Counted from the stretch's first letter, positions 24,676 through 37,309 are shown. The stretch is 64,000 bases of DNA from Metallyticus violacea (GCA_030762175.1 CM060833.1:169398501-169462500); one strand, 5' to 3'. Notes: generated by a model not told the origin, from the letters alone. Numbers and translations are program-made.

Positions 24676-25697
24676 TTGGAACTTATACAGTGAAGCTCTT
24701 AATTTTTTCACTAGCTAATTTACTACTTTGAGTTTACAACAAGCATTTTGTATCACAGCAGTTTTTCAAAATGACAATCACCAACTTCAGTACAAGCATG
24801 ACATTAGCATACAAGATTCTGCTGCATTCATTCCTGACACATTTAGCTTCATGTTAGGTGACCTTGCAGGCCATGGAATAGGGCTTTCACTTTCAATCCA
24901 GCATTCAGATGTTTGATGACATCCACACTGAAGAGGGGCAGTTCTTCTACATGCTGCAGTCACGTTCTTTTATAGATACATCCAACAACTCAGGAATAAC
25001 TCTTTGCACATTTGAAGTGCAGGAGGCCATTAAGACAGTGGGCCAACATTATACAAGACCAGATTTTACAGCATTTCTAGTTGTTGTGACTTGACTTGTA
25101 GCTTTAGAATTTTCTTCATCTTATTTTCCTCATTTCTACTGCTAATAATATCATTGTGATTGAATGAGGCCATGTCAGTAAGCAGCATAAATTGTAGGAA
25201 ATTTGGTTAAGCAATGTATATTTTGTAGTGATATTGGCACGGACCCTTGATGCAAGGTATTTGCAAATGATATAGGTGTAACAGCTGAATGTGGATCACT
25301 TGCTGCTGGAAGTGCCCATTGTACATACAACAAAATGATTGAAGAGTTTAAGTTTAAACAAAATGATTATTTGTACTTGAATCCAATGCAAAAATGGATA
25401 TGTGTCATGTTTATCATGTCCCTCTTTTCTTGCTTATAATGAACCAATCTGCCACAGTTGTTGATTTGCAGAAATAAACACTCATCTTAATGGGTGATAC
25501 CTCTTTGAAAATCATTCCAATAAAGCCTTACAGCAGTGAGGGAACTGCCATATACTTTCCCACAAACAAGGTGAATGTCTTTCAACAACTCTGTAAAAAT
25601 TAAATCTGTCGTCTAACACTCTTCATGCTTCACTAACCTTCATGAAGAGTGTTAGATGATAGATTTAATTCATGTGAACTTCACTGTATTAGTTCCA
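24676..25697. mobile_element. Possible element bounded by Penelope border motifs
   Basis: TTGGAACTTATACAGTGAAGC (24676-24696) and the inverted GAACTTCACTGTATTAGTTCC (25676-25696) face each other about 1 kb apart. Inside, 24728-25094 holds two overlapping open frames of 62 and 61 codons with no domain that I know. A 15-bp inverted repeat around 25613-25657 (CTAACACTCTTCATG and complement) resembles the hairpin termini of the other PLE insertions. Borders and relation to PLEs are inferred. Confidence 0.4.
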
Positions 25698-25743
25698 TAT
25701 GAAAAATTTTTTTTTAAAGTTTTTACAATTTTTAAAAAATTTT

Positions 25744-27380
25744 AACTCTGCAAAACTTTATCAGTATTGCTCCATTATACTGAGATTAACATTTGAGTGT
25801 TACGAAAGGAGCTTTTGCTGACACAGTCTGTCTTGTCATGTGATGAATAGATAAAATCAATATGTGGACAATAGATCAACAAACAAAAGAGGATGAATTG
25901 CCTGCGTGTACTATCAGCGTGGTATACAGTGAGTTTTGGAACTTTACCATGTGAGGTCATAGTATCTGTTAAGTTATATTGTTATCCTTGTAACAGACAT
26001 CAGTGCCTCCAATCTATGTGTCAGTTTAAGCCCTTCATCTGGCTTCAAGTTCCATATCTGAAAATGTTCAGTATAGGATCCCATACTTTTTGTTCAATTT
26101 TTGCACACTTTTACTTAATCAGTCAGTACATACCTGTTAACATCTATCTTTTTTTAAAGATATACCATGGCCATGCTATATTGACAAATGTTGTAAAGCA
26201 TATCTTTGTGCTGAAAAGAAATCATTACTTAACACTTAAAACGTTAAAGCAGTTGATTATGTAGCATATAAGCATAATTGTATTTTGTGTTGTCATTTTC
26301 ATTTTTCTTTTAGGTAATATTTTAAACTGAAAGCTATTTTTTCTAAAGACTTTAGCTCAAGTACTTATAATGCATAGAATATTCAGAGTATGTATGTTTA
26401 TATTCAGTCCATCCAGAAAGTTTAATTATATAATATAAAACTGTTATTGCATACATATTTCGGAGTGTCATTTGCTTGTCTCCAGCAGAAACAGTCAGCT
26501 AGGAATTTAAATTTATTTTTAGCCATTTTGAAAGAACTTTGCATGGCTTTGTATACAATATAACAGCATTTTTCCCCTTAATTAATGTAGGAAAAACAAA
26601 AGGAATAAATCAGTAATTAGGGGATGTTACACAAACTTAATAATGATTTAATGGGTATGTGTATAGTATTGCTAAGTGAGATGAGTGTAATTCTGTATTT
26701 CTTTGAAAGAAAGGCAACCTTTTTTTCTGATAACAAGATATTTTGAAGTGTTATGGCTATCCATGTTTTATATGCTTTCATTTGAGCATCACACACAGAT
26801 GATCAATTTTGTCTTGCTATCACAGGGGCCCAGAACCACCTTATTTTCACATTCTGAAAACTTGCCAAAAACCAAAAAATTAATGATGACTGTATATTTG
26901 TCTCTGTGGGGGTTCCATTCTTTATAGTCCAGCATTTAAATTTATTTTCTAAAGATTCTCACAAATTTTTTTCTTGGTGTACTGCAACCAACATAAGAAC
27001 AGTGTTATGCAGGAGCAATTTAAGGCTGCACCCCTTTTTAAAAAAATCTAAGCATAACTGAAGTTAACATAACTTGTAAGATAGAGAGTGTTTTGTATTT
27101 TGTAACTTGCAGTTACCTAATAATCTCAAGTTTAAAAAAGAATATGGTGATCAGCAGATATTTCCTAATTTTGGTCCCTGACAACAAAAAAGTTACAAAC
27201 TTATGAGAAGATATTACAAATATTTATTCTAAATATCTAAATGATTTTATTTTTTAAAATGTAATAACTGTAATGCTTTTTACTGTGTAATGGCAATATT
27301 TTATTCCCCTTAAATATCAAGTTTTGAATTTTTTTCTATTTACTTTAAGATCACATTTCACACATCAGTTTCTAAGATAG
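25744..27380 (+). other. Non-coding, nothing recognised
   Basis: Intergenic AT-rich DNA. The 123-codon frame at 25893-26264 and the 74-codon one at 26703-26927 show no recognisable domain and look like chance frames. Confidence 0.35.
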
Positions 27381-27384
27381 CATA

Positions 27385-28150
27385 TTTTTAAAAAAAACCG
27401 ATCACTGAGGAGGATGCAACCATTAGATCATCAGTATACAACAGTCCCAGAATTTTGAGATTATTTATGACTGGCATACATATATTACCATTTTTAATTC
27501 CACTAGTACATCATTCACAAACAAATTAAAAAGAATGGAACTTATTTTGCACCCTTGTCTCAAACCCCCGATCCACAGAATCTTCCCTAGACACTATCTC
27601 TTCATTATCCAACACAAAACAAATTCTATTTATAAATTCCCTGATCATATGCTTACTTTTCAGTTTATACCATAAGCCTCTGTATGTGCACTATCATATG
27701 CTTTCTCTGGGTCTACAAATGCTGCATATAATCTACTGCTAAGTGTTGTTAATTAAAGTTTTGATTATAAATAGATTGTCCACTGTCCTCCAACATTTCT
27801 TATGGAGATAATTCATTTCTCTCCACCCAGTCATTAATTTTATCAGAACGTAAATATTTGACCACACCACACAAGGGCAATCCCCCTATAACTACTAGGG
27901 TTCTTCCTAGAATAGAATGAATAATGACAATACAGCAGCTTTTTGGCCCCCTTTTTTCATTTTTTAATCAAATTTAGTAATCTAACTGAGCACTTTAATC
28001 TTTACTATCCTATCCTTGGTGCTCTGTTTTTTTAGGCTATGTGACTTGTTTAAAAACCTCCTCCTCTGAAAAAAATCTATCCAAATTCTCATTTTGGTAT
28101 ACTGTTAGTTCTAAATTCCTATTTTCCCTAGCTGTAGTTCTAGTAGAGTA
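27385..28150 (-). mobile_element. LINE reverse transcriptase relic
   Basis: Minus-strand ghost of a non-LTR reverse transcriptase: KAFD(A)YTEAYG region near 27690, EFVLCWIMK, a GLRQGC-like turn near 27570, LFNLFVNDVL near 27530, and the catalytic box region ILGLLYTDDLMVASSS (about 27455-27405), where the usual YADD reads YTDD. Frameshifts and stops throughout. Upstream coding is unreadable. Confidence 0.6.
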
Positions 28151-29349
28151 AGATAAATGAATGGTCATCTGCTTTTAGTTAAGTATTTGGAAGACACTAT
28201 AAAATTATAGGGAGATCTTATGGTGCTCTGTTCATATGTATGCTAATGATATAAAAGCTTTTTATAGTACTTAGATTGATCCCTTAGTATGTTCATAGAA
28301 GTTATGTTATGAAAATAATTAGATACTTATTTTGTTAAGTTCCATTTATTTAGAAAATAAAATTTGCTCTCATGAGCATGCCAACAAAGAACATGTAATT
28401 AATTCTAAAGTGGTTATAACCTTTGCCTTAATTAATTATCATGCATTTATAGAAACAAAAAAGTTGAAGTTGAAAATGATACTTCAGTCAAGCTAACTTA
28501 GCTCAACCTAACATATTAATAAAGTTAATTTCCTAAAGAGCCTTAATAAGATTTTACATTGTAACAGGAACAAATATTTATACTGTTATGAATGAATAAT
28601 AAACAGCATTTATTGTGCATTTGCTACTGATAAAGCTTTTGCAGAACTTTTAGTCATAGTTTACAGAAAAGCTAAATATATTGTTATTTTTGTAACAATA
28701 ATTATAATTAATGGAATAGTTTAATAAAACTGTTATTGTATTTTCTGTTTAAAAATAGTTGTATTCAATTATGGAAGGATGTATTTCTTTACTTTATTGC
28801 TCCCAAAATTGCTTTACTTTTTTGAGTGAGTTGTGTATAGTCCAAATGAACATTGTTTTATTTTAATATTAAAAACAGATTTGTTTCATACTTAAAGAGT
28901 ATTCGCTTGGTTGCAAATCAAGTCGCTGTTTAAATATTAAACTCGTGTTGAGAAATATTTTTTTAATTTATGAAAAGAAAATATTGCTTCATAAGAGGAT
29001 CACTAGATAATTTTTGATATTCTCTATAACTAAGAATCACAGAGGAGTTTTGTTGATTACAAAAGTATTTTCCTTGGCATTGTATAAACACTCCTTCCTC
29101 TGAAACCATTTCCATAATCACCCATGCCACTTTTTTTCTGACACTGCAGGCAGTTGCTCTTCATAGGCAGGACTGGAAACTCACTAAGCTTAAAGATCAA
29201 TCTGACCATGAGTCAGAAAATGAAATCACATGGTTCAAAGCAGAATTTTCTTCAGGGGGGGCCAGCTATTTCTAAATTGAGAGAACCTTGTAACTTTTTT
29301 GGCATGGAGGTCATTAAAGAAACAAAAAGAAGAAATAATATATATAATA
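28151..29349 (+). other. Non-coding, nothing recognised
   Basis: AT-rich intergenic DNA; no coding or repeat family identified. Confidence 0.35.
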
Positions 29350-30255
29350 TACAAGGGTAATCCCAAAAGTGATGTCTCTTATTTTTTAAAAAATATAGAG
29401 AAACATTTATTTTCAAAACATGGTACATAGTTTTGAAGCTTGAACATTCTCCCACTTTTCTACATAATCACCATTTCAGTCAATGCATTTTTGTAAGCGC
29501 TGTGGTAGTTTTTGTATGCCCATGTCATATCAGCTTGCTGCCATGCTGTTGAGTGTTGGACCTCATCTTTCAACTTGTTGTCATCTTCGCTGAAGCGCCT
29601 TCCAACCAAACATTCTTTCAACTTGGGAAACAAGTGGTAGTCACTGGGTGCTAAGTTCGGACTATAGGGTGAATGGGTAATGATGTTCCATCCAAACTGT
29701 TACAGAAGATCCATGATTTGACGGGCGGCATGGGGGCGAGCATTGTCGTGGAGAAGGCTTATGCCCTTGCTCAGCATTCCTATTCTCCAGTTCTGAATCA
29801 CCCATCTGAGTTTCTGAGTATCTCACAATACCTATCAAATTTGTGGTCCCAGGAGCCATGGAGTCAACCAACAATCCCAAAACACAGTTGCCATGACTTT
29901 ACCAGCAGATTGTGTTCTTTTGAATTTTCTTGGCTTGAGTGAAGAGAAATGCCACCACTCAAATGATTGTTGTTTAGTCTCAGATGCGAAATGGAAAGCC
30001 CACATTTCATCACCTGTGATAATTAATTCCAAAAGGTTGTCCTTTGCGCAAACTTCACACCTAACGGTAGCGGTAAATGGAAGCTCCATTACAACTGACT
30101 GTCAAGCCAAGACCAAGCGCCCCAGTGGCTTTGTGATGCACTCTGTAGTGAGTTAGGGAAGCAACAAACATAACAGAGTGGCCAACACAGTCATGCAAAA
30201 TGTTTCCCTACAACCCCAATGCTTTATAGACCTTACTTTTGGAATTACCCTAGTA
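29350..30255 (-). mobile_element. Mariner element with TIRs, HTH-deleted transposase
   Basis: TA dinucleotides at 29350-29351 and 30254-30255 flank terminal repeats CAAGGGTAATCCCAAAAGTG and (inverted) CTAGGGTAATTCCAAAAGTA. Length 902 bp. The minus-strand transposase starts MELPFTATVRCEVCAKDNLL (30089), then jumps to the first catalytic region IITGDEMWAFHF, so the N-terminal DNA-binding helices are deleted. It continues with SAGKVMATVFWDCW, a frame change, LLHDNARPHAARQIMDLL, a stop, and HSPYSPNLAPSDYHLF. Non-autonomous, decayed. Confidence 0.88.
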
Positions 30256-32050
30256 TATTTATAAATATACATAAGAATTTAAATTGTTTGCAATTTTATA
30301 TAATTAATAAATGCAGTACCAAATGATCTGCAAAAAATGTTAAATAACTAAATTCATCTATACTAAAATGTGAATATAATTGATTCACATTATATTACTC
30401 CTTGAAAATGACTGTAATCTTCTGGGCTGTCTACCCAGGACTGATGATCTCTGAGGAATGATAAATTGTGTGCCAATATTCTTTTCCAATTAATACTCAT
30501 GTAAAATCATCTAGTTTACCATCAACCATTGCCACCTCAATCAGGTCCTTGACATCCATAGAGTGCTGAATAATCTTTCAACACATGTTGAACAAGTGCT
30601 TTTTTGATTTTTGGATATTGTTAAGGAGGGAAATAATTTTTTTTGCTTCTAGCAAAATACAGTTGGATTTCACTGGCTCGTTTTGAGATTTGTTTTGCCA
30701 AGCTTCAGTGCAATATTTCTACTCATATAAAACATTCTGTACAATATAGAATCCTCTTTGTTATTTCACTGAACTCTTAGGAACACAAAAGGACCCCATT
30801 CTTGATGGATCAAACTGGAGAAACTATATTGCTCTTTATTGAAAATCAAAGATTCCAGGTACAGTGAAAACATTCTTCTGGGTTTGTAATGATCAAAAGT
30901 TGTATCACCCTGCTGAGAATTCTGTCTAGGCAGAGTTATTTCAATATTTAGGCAGGATGCTTTTTATGTATACCCTTCATTATTTCTTTAAATCTTAATG
31001 CAGTTTTATATCTATGTTTTTTAATAACATTAAGTAATCAGTTCTTATATATGTGACCACCTGCATGCCTATTGTAATCCCTGGTGCGAACATACCACTG
31101 TATAATGCTACTGCTCAGTTCCTGCAAAATAGCAGTTTCGTGCATTATAACAGAAAATATAATTAATTAATTTTTCAGATATGTACGGTTTCTTGCAGTA
31201 TGTCGGATCTTGTTCAATTGCGCTTGGTTCATTGTTTTTTAACATTGTGTCATAACGTTTCTTGAATGCTAGATAGCTGCCATGTGCCATTCAGACTTAA
31301 TATAATTTTCACACAGAGCATTCATTATTTGGTAAATAGCTTTAATGTAAATGAATTGTGCACATTTCCTTCATTGCAGGCCTGAAGGGAATGCCATGGC
31401 AACAGATAGCACCATACTTCTGTTGAATGTATATACTAATCAATTTGTCAAGTTCTAACCAAGTATGAAGGAAAGCTTGTTTTTGTCTTTTTTGTAAGCA
31501 AACATGAAAATTATAGGATTTACTGATATCCAAAGTTTACCCTGTCATTGTCAATCAGCAATACAACTAGATATTGCCCCAAATCTTGAACCTTAACTGG
31601 AGCTGACAGAGGCAAAGATTCTGCAGAACTTTGATGTGGATAAGGTGGAGAGCATTACTAAAGGTGCGAGTAATGGAGGTTTTGATTATAGTATAACAGT
31701 TTGTTGTGTATCTAGTGGTGCATATGAAAAATCAATAATATAAATAAATAATAATTGTTTGAATACATCATAGAATGCCTAGCCCATTATCTAAATTCAA
31801 AGCTATCCATCAATGGCTTAGTTAAAAATTTAAGGTAGGGAGGGCCTAGTGTTTCAAAAATATTTTGGCAATTTTTCCCCTAACTTGCATGCAACATTCT
31901 TAAAAATAATCTTCTTTATATATTACTCTTTAATGGTATGAGATATAAAACCAAGTTTGACTCACCAAAAGTGATGTAAAATAAAATCCATTCTCTGTCA
32001 GTGCACTGTGAATCTTTTGAGAACTTCAATCTAATGTTATTTTTACTTTT
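30256..32050 (+). other. Non-coding, nothing recognised
   Basis: AT-rich intergenic DNA. Short open frames on the minus strand (31108-31290, 31342-31533) lack recognisable domains. Confidence 0.35.
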
Positions 32051-34250
32051 CTTTATTCATTAAATATGCCAAATCATTGTCTTTTTTTCACTGTGCAAGT
32101 TTTGCAAATAAGTTTTCAATCCCCAGAGAGTCAAAAAACTTCTGAACAGGTACAGTACATTGAATTTTGAGAAGTCTGTGAATGTTTGGAAAGAAAATGT
32201 GATGACAAGCGTTGGGACTCTCAATGGTAGTTGAAGAGAGGCTTGTAAGTAGTAGAAATTCCCATTCTATTTTCCAGAGTACATACTCAGCCTTGATTAC
32301 AAAAATTGAACTCATTAAATCATCCTAATAAAGCTTCTGAAATATTTTCCAATTAACCCCAAAATTTATGGACTAACATTTGAAGTATGTGAATTGTGTT
32401 TCTATGTAATTTACACCTTTTAGTCAGTTCACTGAACATGAAATCCAACATAGAAATGTCCACTGAGGCACAGTAATATTTTTCCGGATTAATTTGAAGC
32501 AGTTTTCCCTTTTTGTTTGCTTTCCAGTTCTGCACAGCAATTTTCATATATTTTCATTAGCTTTGCAAAGTACTTCAGCAGACTTACAAACAGAATTAAC
32601 ATTTTTCATGTGCATTGAATACATTACTAAATCACATCTGGCAGATTGAAGTGACACTGTCAAGGAGAATGTTAATGAGAAAATTGTCACATACCAACAA
32701 ACTGGTTGAAAAGTTTCCATGTAAAATAATAATGATAATTGAAGCTCTAAAGCTTGGGTGAGCCCTTATCAACAGTTCCTTGTGAGTGTTACAGACTCAT
32801 TACAACTATTATCAAGAATTCTATCACTGCTTAATGATGCTCTACTTTATTGGTTTCACTCAATTGGTGCAGGAAAGTATTTATACTTTCACTACTGCCA
32901 CAGTTATGTTTTGTTTTCTCTCAGTAAATTAGTTCTCTTTTGGGAAAACACGGAAAAAGTTTGTTATCTTCAACAATACCAATGTAGATAATGCAGACTA
33001 TGAGAGGGTCAAAATTAGTGCATGATTTTTTGCACAATGACATAAGCAGCCCTTTAACTCAGCTCAAACACTACAGCCCAGGGTGAGTCTTGGCCTGCCA
33101 CAGCAACCCTCCATCTTACAACTTCATTGGTAGAGGGCAGTATTGCAGGAGAGCATGTGATCAGCATGCCGGCATTCTGCAGATCACCTATCATGCTGCT
33201 TTCGTGATCCAAGAATCCCACCTCTCCATCAGGTAGCTTCCCAATTGTTCTCATGAGGCTGGGTAGACTCCGTTTCAGACCTCCTTAACTCAGAAAAATC
33301 CCAAGCAGTTACCAGGAATCAAACCTGGGCCTCCTGGCCAGCAGTCCGCAATGCTAACCACTAGACCAAGGAGGGGACCCTCCTTTGAAACTGCTACTCA
33401 TAAAACTTGCACAATCATAGCCCTGTTCACAAAGATGACAGGTTTGTGATAATAGCTTCTGCTAAAGCTGTTGTATTTGCAACTGAGACAAATTTTAAGA
33501 AATAGTCACAAACATCATCCACTTGTCCTGCAACATAACAAATATGCAATGAAAACTATTTCTTACCCTCAACCTCAACTGGTTCATCAACGAGGACTGA
33601 GATGCATTTTCCACTGTTTACATTACGTACTATTTTCTCAACAATTACTTCATTTTAAATTTGGGGCTAATGTATTGAGCCCTCAGTAGACATATTTCAA
33701 ATGTTCTTTCAAAACTTCGTCTGCATTAGCAACCCCAAATCTTAATTACATATGAAAATTCCCATAATTTTCTTCTGCATATGCAATAGTGCTGAATTCC
33801 TGTGTCCTCTTTGAATAATATTTTAATGCTCCAAAGCAATACAATTTCTAGCTGAAAGTTGGAAGACAGAAAGTGAAATTTGACACAGTGACAGTGAATG
33901 TTGACAAGAAGAGGCAACATAAAAAATTGAAATTTTCTGTTTGTTTTGTAACACTCACCTCTCGCATGTGCTCTGTATAGGCTTTCCAAAATTTATGTTT
34001 TAGTTTTATGACTATATACAGATTAAAATGTTCTGCTGCTATAGTATAGCATTTATGATACTGAATTTGTTCAGGAGAATGGAATACTCAACAGCCTCTT
34101 TCCAATTTGCAAAGTACTTTGATACCAAATCTCATAGTTTTTACCTCCCTGCCCTCTCTTGCTGGAATGAAACAAGACAGAAGTGTAACAAAGAGCTCCT
34201 TCACTAGTCACTATAGCACAAATATTTAACCTAATTAAGCCATTTCTCTG
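32051..34250 (-). mobile_element. hAT-type transposon relic, split by a SINE
   Basis: Minus-strand ghost of a hAT transposase of the ZMYM/zinc-finger-MYM-like type: EQGYDCASFMSS near 33415, LCHCAKNHALILTL near 33045 on the other side of the SINE, YYCASVDISMLDFMFSELTKR (32495-32415), and the C-terminal dimerisation end VFPNIHRLLKIQCTVPVQKF (about 32195-32130) then IENLFAKLAQ. Stops and frameshifts throughout. The N-terminal end and TIRs were not found. Confidence 0.6.
33052..33380 (-). repeat. tRNA-derived SINE, family C
   Basis: Minus-strand head with clear Pol III promoter: box A TGGTCTAGTGGTTAGC (33368-33353) and box B GGTTTGATTCC (33325-33315). The body reads GGTCTGAAACGGAGTCTACC, TGATGGAGAGGTGGGATTC and continues to about 33055. 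It is inserted in the hAT relic. Target duplication not clear. Confidence 0.85.
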
Positions 34251-34298
34251 GGAATGCCTTCTTTTTAGTACTAGAAATAGTTTTCACCTGGAGTTCTA

Positions 34299-34589
34299 GG
34301 TTCTGTCAATAATTGCTTTATATAAAACCTGTCTTTAAACCAGTTACAATCTCTTTCCCATGGGAAGGGATAAAATTCTAAAATGGTTAAAATGACTAAA
34401 ATCTTCAACACACTTAAGCGTTTCACTCTTTAAGCTGTTAAAATTCAGGACAAGTTTCGTGACCTATCAGTCACATTGTCAGCTGATAAAGAGATTTTAA
34501 CTGGTTTAAAGATAGGTTTTATATAAAGCAATTACAACATTTCACTGTGTTGATTCCAATCAAGTTTTATATTGGTTCTGTCAATAATT
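34299..34589 (-). mobile_element. Hairpin mini-Penelope with perfect 16-bp TSD
   Basis: GGTTCTGTCAATAATT is repeated exactly at 34299-34314 and 34574-34589 around a 259 bp insert. Arms 34315-34360 and about 34488-34530 form an inverted repeat (GCTTTATATAAAACCTGTCT and complement). The loop carries a hammerhead-like core on the minus strand: CTGACAA (34482-34476; GA to AA decay), stem GTGAC/GTCAC, GAAAC (34458-34454). The right end has the border motif TTTCACTGTGTTGATTCC. Confidence 0.85.
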
Positions 34590-35140
34590 TTATCTAAACA
34601 TCATGATCATTTCCTGGGAAATTTGCAGCTTACACTTCTAAGTTCAACTTGTGATGGGGAAATTTCATTTTCATTATCAGCCGCAACAGAAGTAGGAGTA
34701 GATGGGATGGCTCTGGAGATGACTAAGCTTGCATTGATGGCATCTGAAGACATAACAAATATTGCAAAAAAATTTTTCCCTCTCAACTAATCAATAGTGG
34801 ATTGAGATGCAGTGCTTTGCTACTATGCCTTTGCAGGCTGGCATAATCCAAACTCTGCTCTGGGTAAAACTGAAGAGCAAGAATGCCACTCATGGTATGG
34901 ACATTTTCTTTAAGTACTATTAAAGGTATGTCAGCTAGCTAAAACTGAATATGACAAATTGTAATCATATATTCTTCTACAATTTAATGTAAATGAAATG
35001 ACCAACTCCTTTGGTTTCAGATGCCATGACTTGCAGGTGGAAGTAAACTAATTAACAATGCTCAAGTTACGGTAGACAATGAAAGCAAAATAAAGCAAAT
35101 TGGGCATAAAACAAAAATAATTATTAAATATAACATTTTG
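34590..35140 (+). other. Non-coding, nothing recognised
   Basis: Intergenic sequence between two PLE insertions; the 72-codon frame at 34572-34790 has no known domain. Confidence 0.35.
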
Positions 35141-35141
35141 T

Positions 35142-36376
35142 GTTGGAACCAATACAGTGAAGCAACTATTATGTTCGTAACTATCTAGTGAGTCGATTTG
35201 ATAATCTTATGCTCCACTTACTGTTGAATTATGCAAAACTAGTTTTGCAGACTTTAGCCTGCATCCTCAGTTGCGAGTCGATGTTGGCTGGACTTGGTGT
35301 AGCTCTCGTGGACATTTTATGAACTTCTGGATTAATTTGTCTTCTGTTGGGATCTCACAGCTCATAGCCTTATCCTCATATTTTTTTTTTATATAAATTT
35401 TTTCCCATATTCCCAGCTCAACAAGTCGATCTGCGAATTTCAATAATTTCACTCCCATTTCTCTCTCTGATTGTACCTTATGCTTCTCCAGTGTTCCTTC
35501 AGCCTGATTCCAATGCTTCTTTTTGTTTTCCCAATATATACTTTGTTACATTCTAAACAGTTCATCTTGTATATTCCTGGCTGCTTCTCATGCGGTATTC
35601 TATCATTATCACCAGAATTGAACAGAATTTTTAGGTGAAACTTGTTCACTGGAGACAAAGTACTCCCAAACTCTGAGTATTTTTTGGAATTTTTTGGTGG
35701 CCCAAGGATGATAAGTGAATTTCATGTGGATGGTAGATTCTTTTATTGCTGTCAATGTTGTAACCTGCTTTAACCTCTTCTTTTGTTTGAATTTCTTGAT
35801 TTTCTTATCTACATTTTCTTGATCAGACCCATTGAATTTTGCTGTTGTATAATATGACAGATTCTGTGTTGTATTCAAACTCATTCATAGGTATGTTAAT
35901 GAGTTTATGTGCTAAGCTATTGAGAACTGCATGTTTGTGTGCTGTGGGAATGAACCCACTTGCCTTTATGTAATTCTCAGGCTGCATGTCCTTTTTGTAT
36001 ATTCCAAATTCCAAATTGTTACCTGTTCTTATAATCTTTAAGTCGAGAAAGGGAATCATGTTGCTTTGTTCTGTTTCGGAAGTGGATTTAATTTCTTTAT
36101 CTTGTAGGTTTAGCAATTTCAAAGCATCATCAAAGAATTTCTTGTTGACCATTACAAAGATATCATCCACATATCTGTGCCATACTTTGAAAATGTATAG
36201 AAATGATGTGCATTTCTAAATTACTCATATACAAATCAGCCAGAAAAGGCGATAATGGATTCCCTATAGCTAAACCTGCTTCTTGTTTGTAAAATTCACC
36301 ATTGAACTTGAAGAAATTCTGACTAATACAGTAAGTGGAGCATAAGATTTTCAAATTGACTCACTAGATAATTAAT
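35142..36376 (-). mobile_element. Penelope-like element with reverse transcriptase and GIY-YIG
   Basis: Longest PLE here. It is bounded by GTTGGAACCAATACAGTGAAGC (35142-35163) and by about 45 bp inverted ends (CTATCTAGTGAGTCGATTTG at 35181-35200; complement at 36350-36370). On the minus strand: RT palm QEAGLAIGNPLSPFLADLYM, RYVDDIFVMVN (catalytic YVDD), MIPFLDLKI and SAHKLINIP-like thumb; then GIYKMNCLECNKVYIGKTKRS, and IPTEDKLIQKFIKCP. At least three frameshifts and 5' truncation before the palm. Hammerhead-like core CTGAGGA (35270-35264). Confidence 0.9.
35823..36354 (-). pseudogene. PLE reverse transcriptase fragment
   Basis: Frames 36354-36163 and 36170-35823 overlap and together give the RT palm: FFKFNGEFYKQEAGLAIGNP, LSPFLADLYMSNLE, a one-base frame change, then YVDDIFVMVNKKFFDDALKL, FLDLKIIRTGNNLEFGIYKK and HAVLNSLAHKLINIPMNEFE. 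The catalytic YVDD is preserved. RT fingers and N-terminal part are absent because of 5' truncation, so it cannot be active. Confidence 0.85.
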
Positions 36377-37300
36377 TTTTATATGCCACCTATGGTATAG
36401 ATTTATCTCAATATTTGCATACATTATTATTGCTACAGTCAATGAGTGTCAAACTAGGTGGCAAAAACTTTCTATACGATCATTACTCCAGTATCCTAAC
36501 AGTAATACTGCCATCAAACATCATTTAATGTGGAGTTTGTATAGTACTATTGACTGAAGCTAACATATTTGTGTGTTCAGAGTAGCTCTATCACTAGGCA
36601 AATAAACTATTGATCTCAAAGTCTCAGAGGAAAATATGGCAACTACATGCCATTGGTATATTACTCAAAGTTAGCCGCTTGGGTACATGATGAAAATAGG
36701 CAATATTACAGAGGTTGCTGATAATGAGGTCATTTTCAACAGAAAAAGCAAAATAATGTGGATGGATTGTTTCTTCATGCTTTAATTCTAGGATAATTAT
36801 TAAAATGTTTTAAATGATATGGGGTCTTTAGCCAGATGAGCTCCCATCTTGATTATGGCACTGCTCCCCATCACTCACATCATTATTGCTTTCCATCTGT
36901 AGACAGTAAACTGCTAATATAAACTGAACTTTCAAAGAATTGGCAACAGTCAACTGAAACAAGATAAATTAAATAATGCACATAGTTCAACAGAAATCCA
37001 TTATTACTACAAAAAATGAATGAATGCAAGTATAATCTTCATGGAATCTGTGTTAATATTATTAATTGTTAAATGTTTCATTTTTCTGGCCATTTAATTT
37101 TAAATAATAACCATTTTTTACAGATAATCATATATGGTTGATAGTTATATGCTGCTGCAATTTCTTCGCTAAGCAAATATGGCAGAAAGGAAATATAGCA
37201 CAGAACTAGGTTTTAACATGTGTAAAAATGCAGAATTTGAATTGTTGAGGGCAACTAACATTTGGGTTAATTATGATAATGTGAATCAAATATAGGTTTA
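36377..37300 (+). other. Non-coding, nothing recognised
   Basis: AT-rich intergenic DNA with no element identified. Confidence 0.35.
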
Positions 37301-37309
37301 CAGTCTTAG

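Noticed and set aside
25587..25755. 12-bp TSD (AACTCTG.AAAA) around the hairpin at 25613-25657
   Set aside because: One mismatch and low-complexity flanks; borders do not agree well with the PLE border motif, so I did not call it an insertion with TSD.
25893..26264. 123-codon open frame as a candidate small gene
   Set aside because: No domain, no supporting splice or promoter signal, and composition like the surrounding non-coding DNA.
29662..30156. Plus-strand frames over the mariner element
   Set aside because: Antisense shadows; the minus strand holds the transposase motifs.
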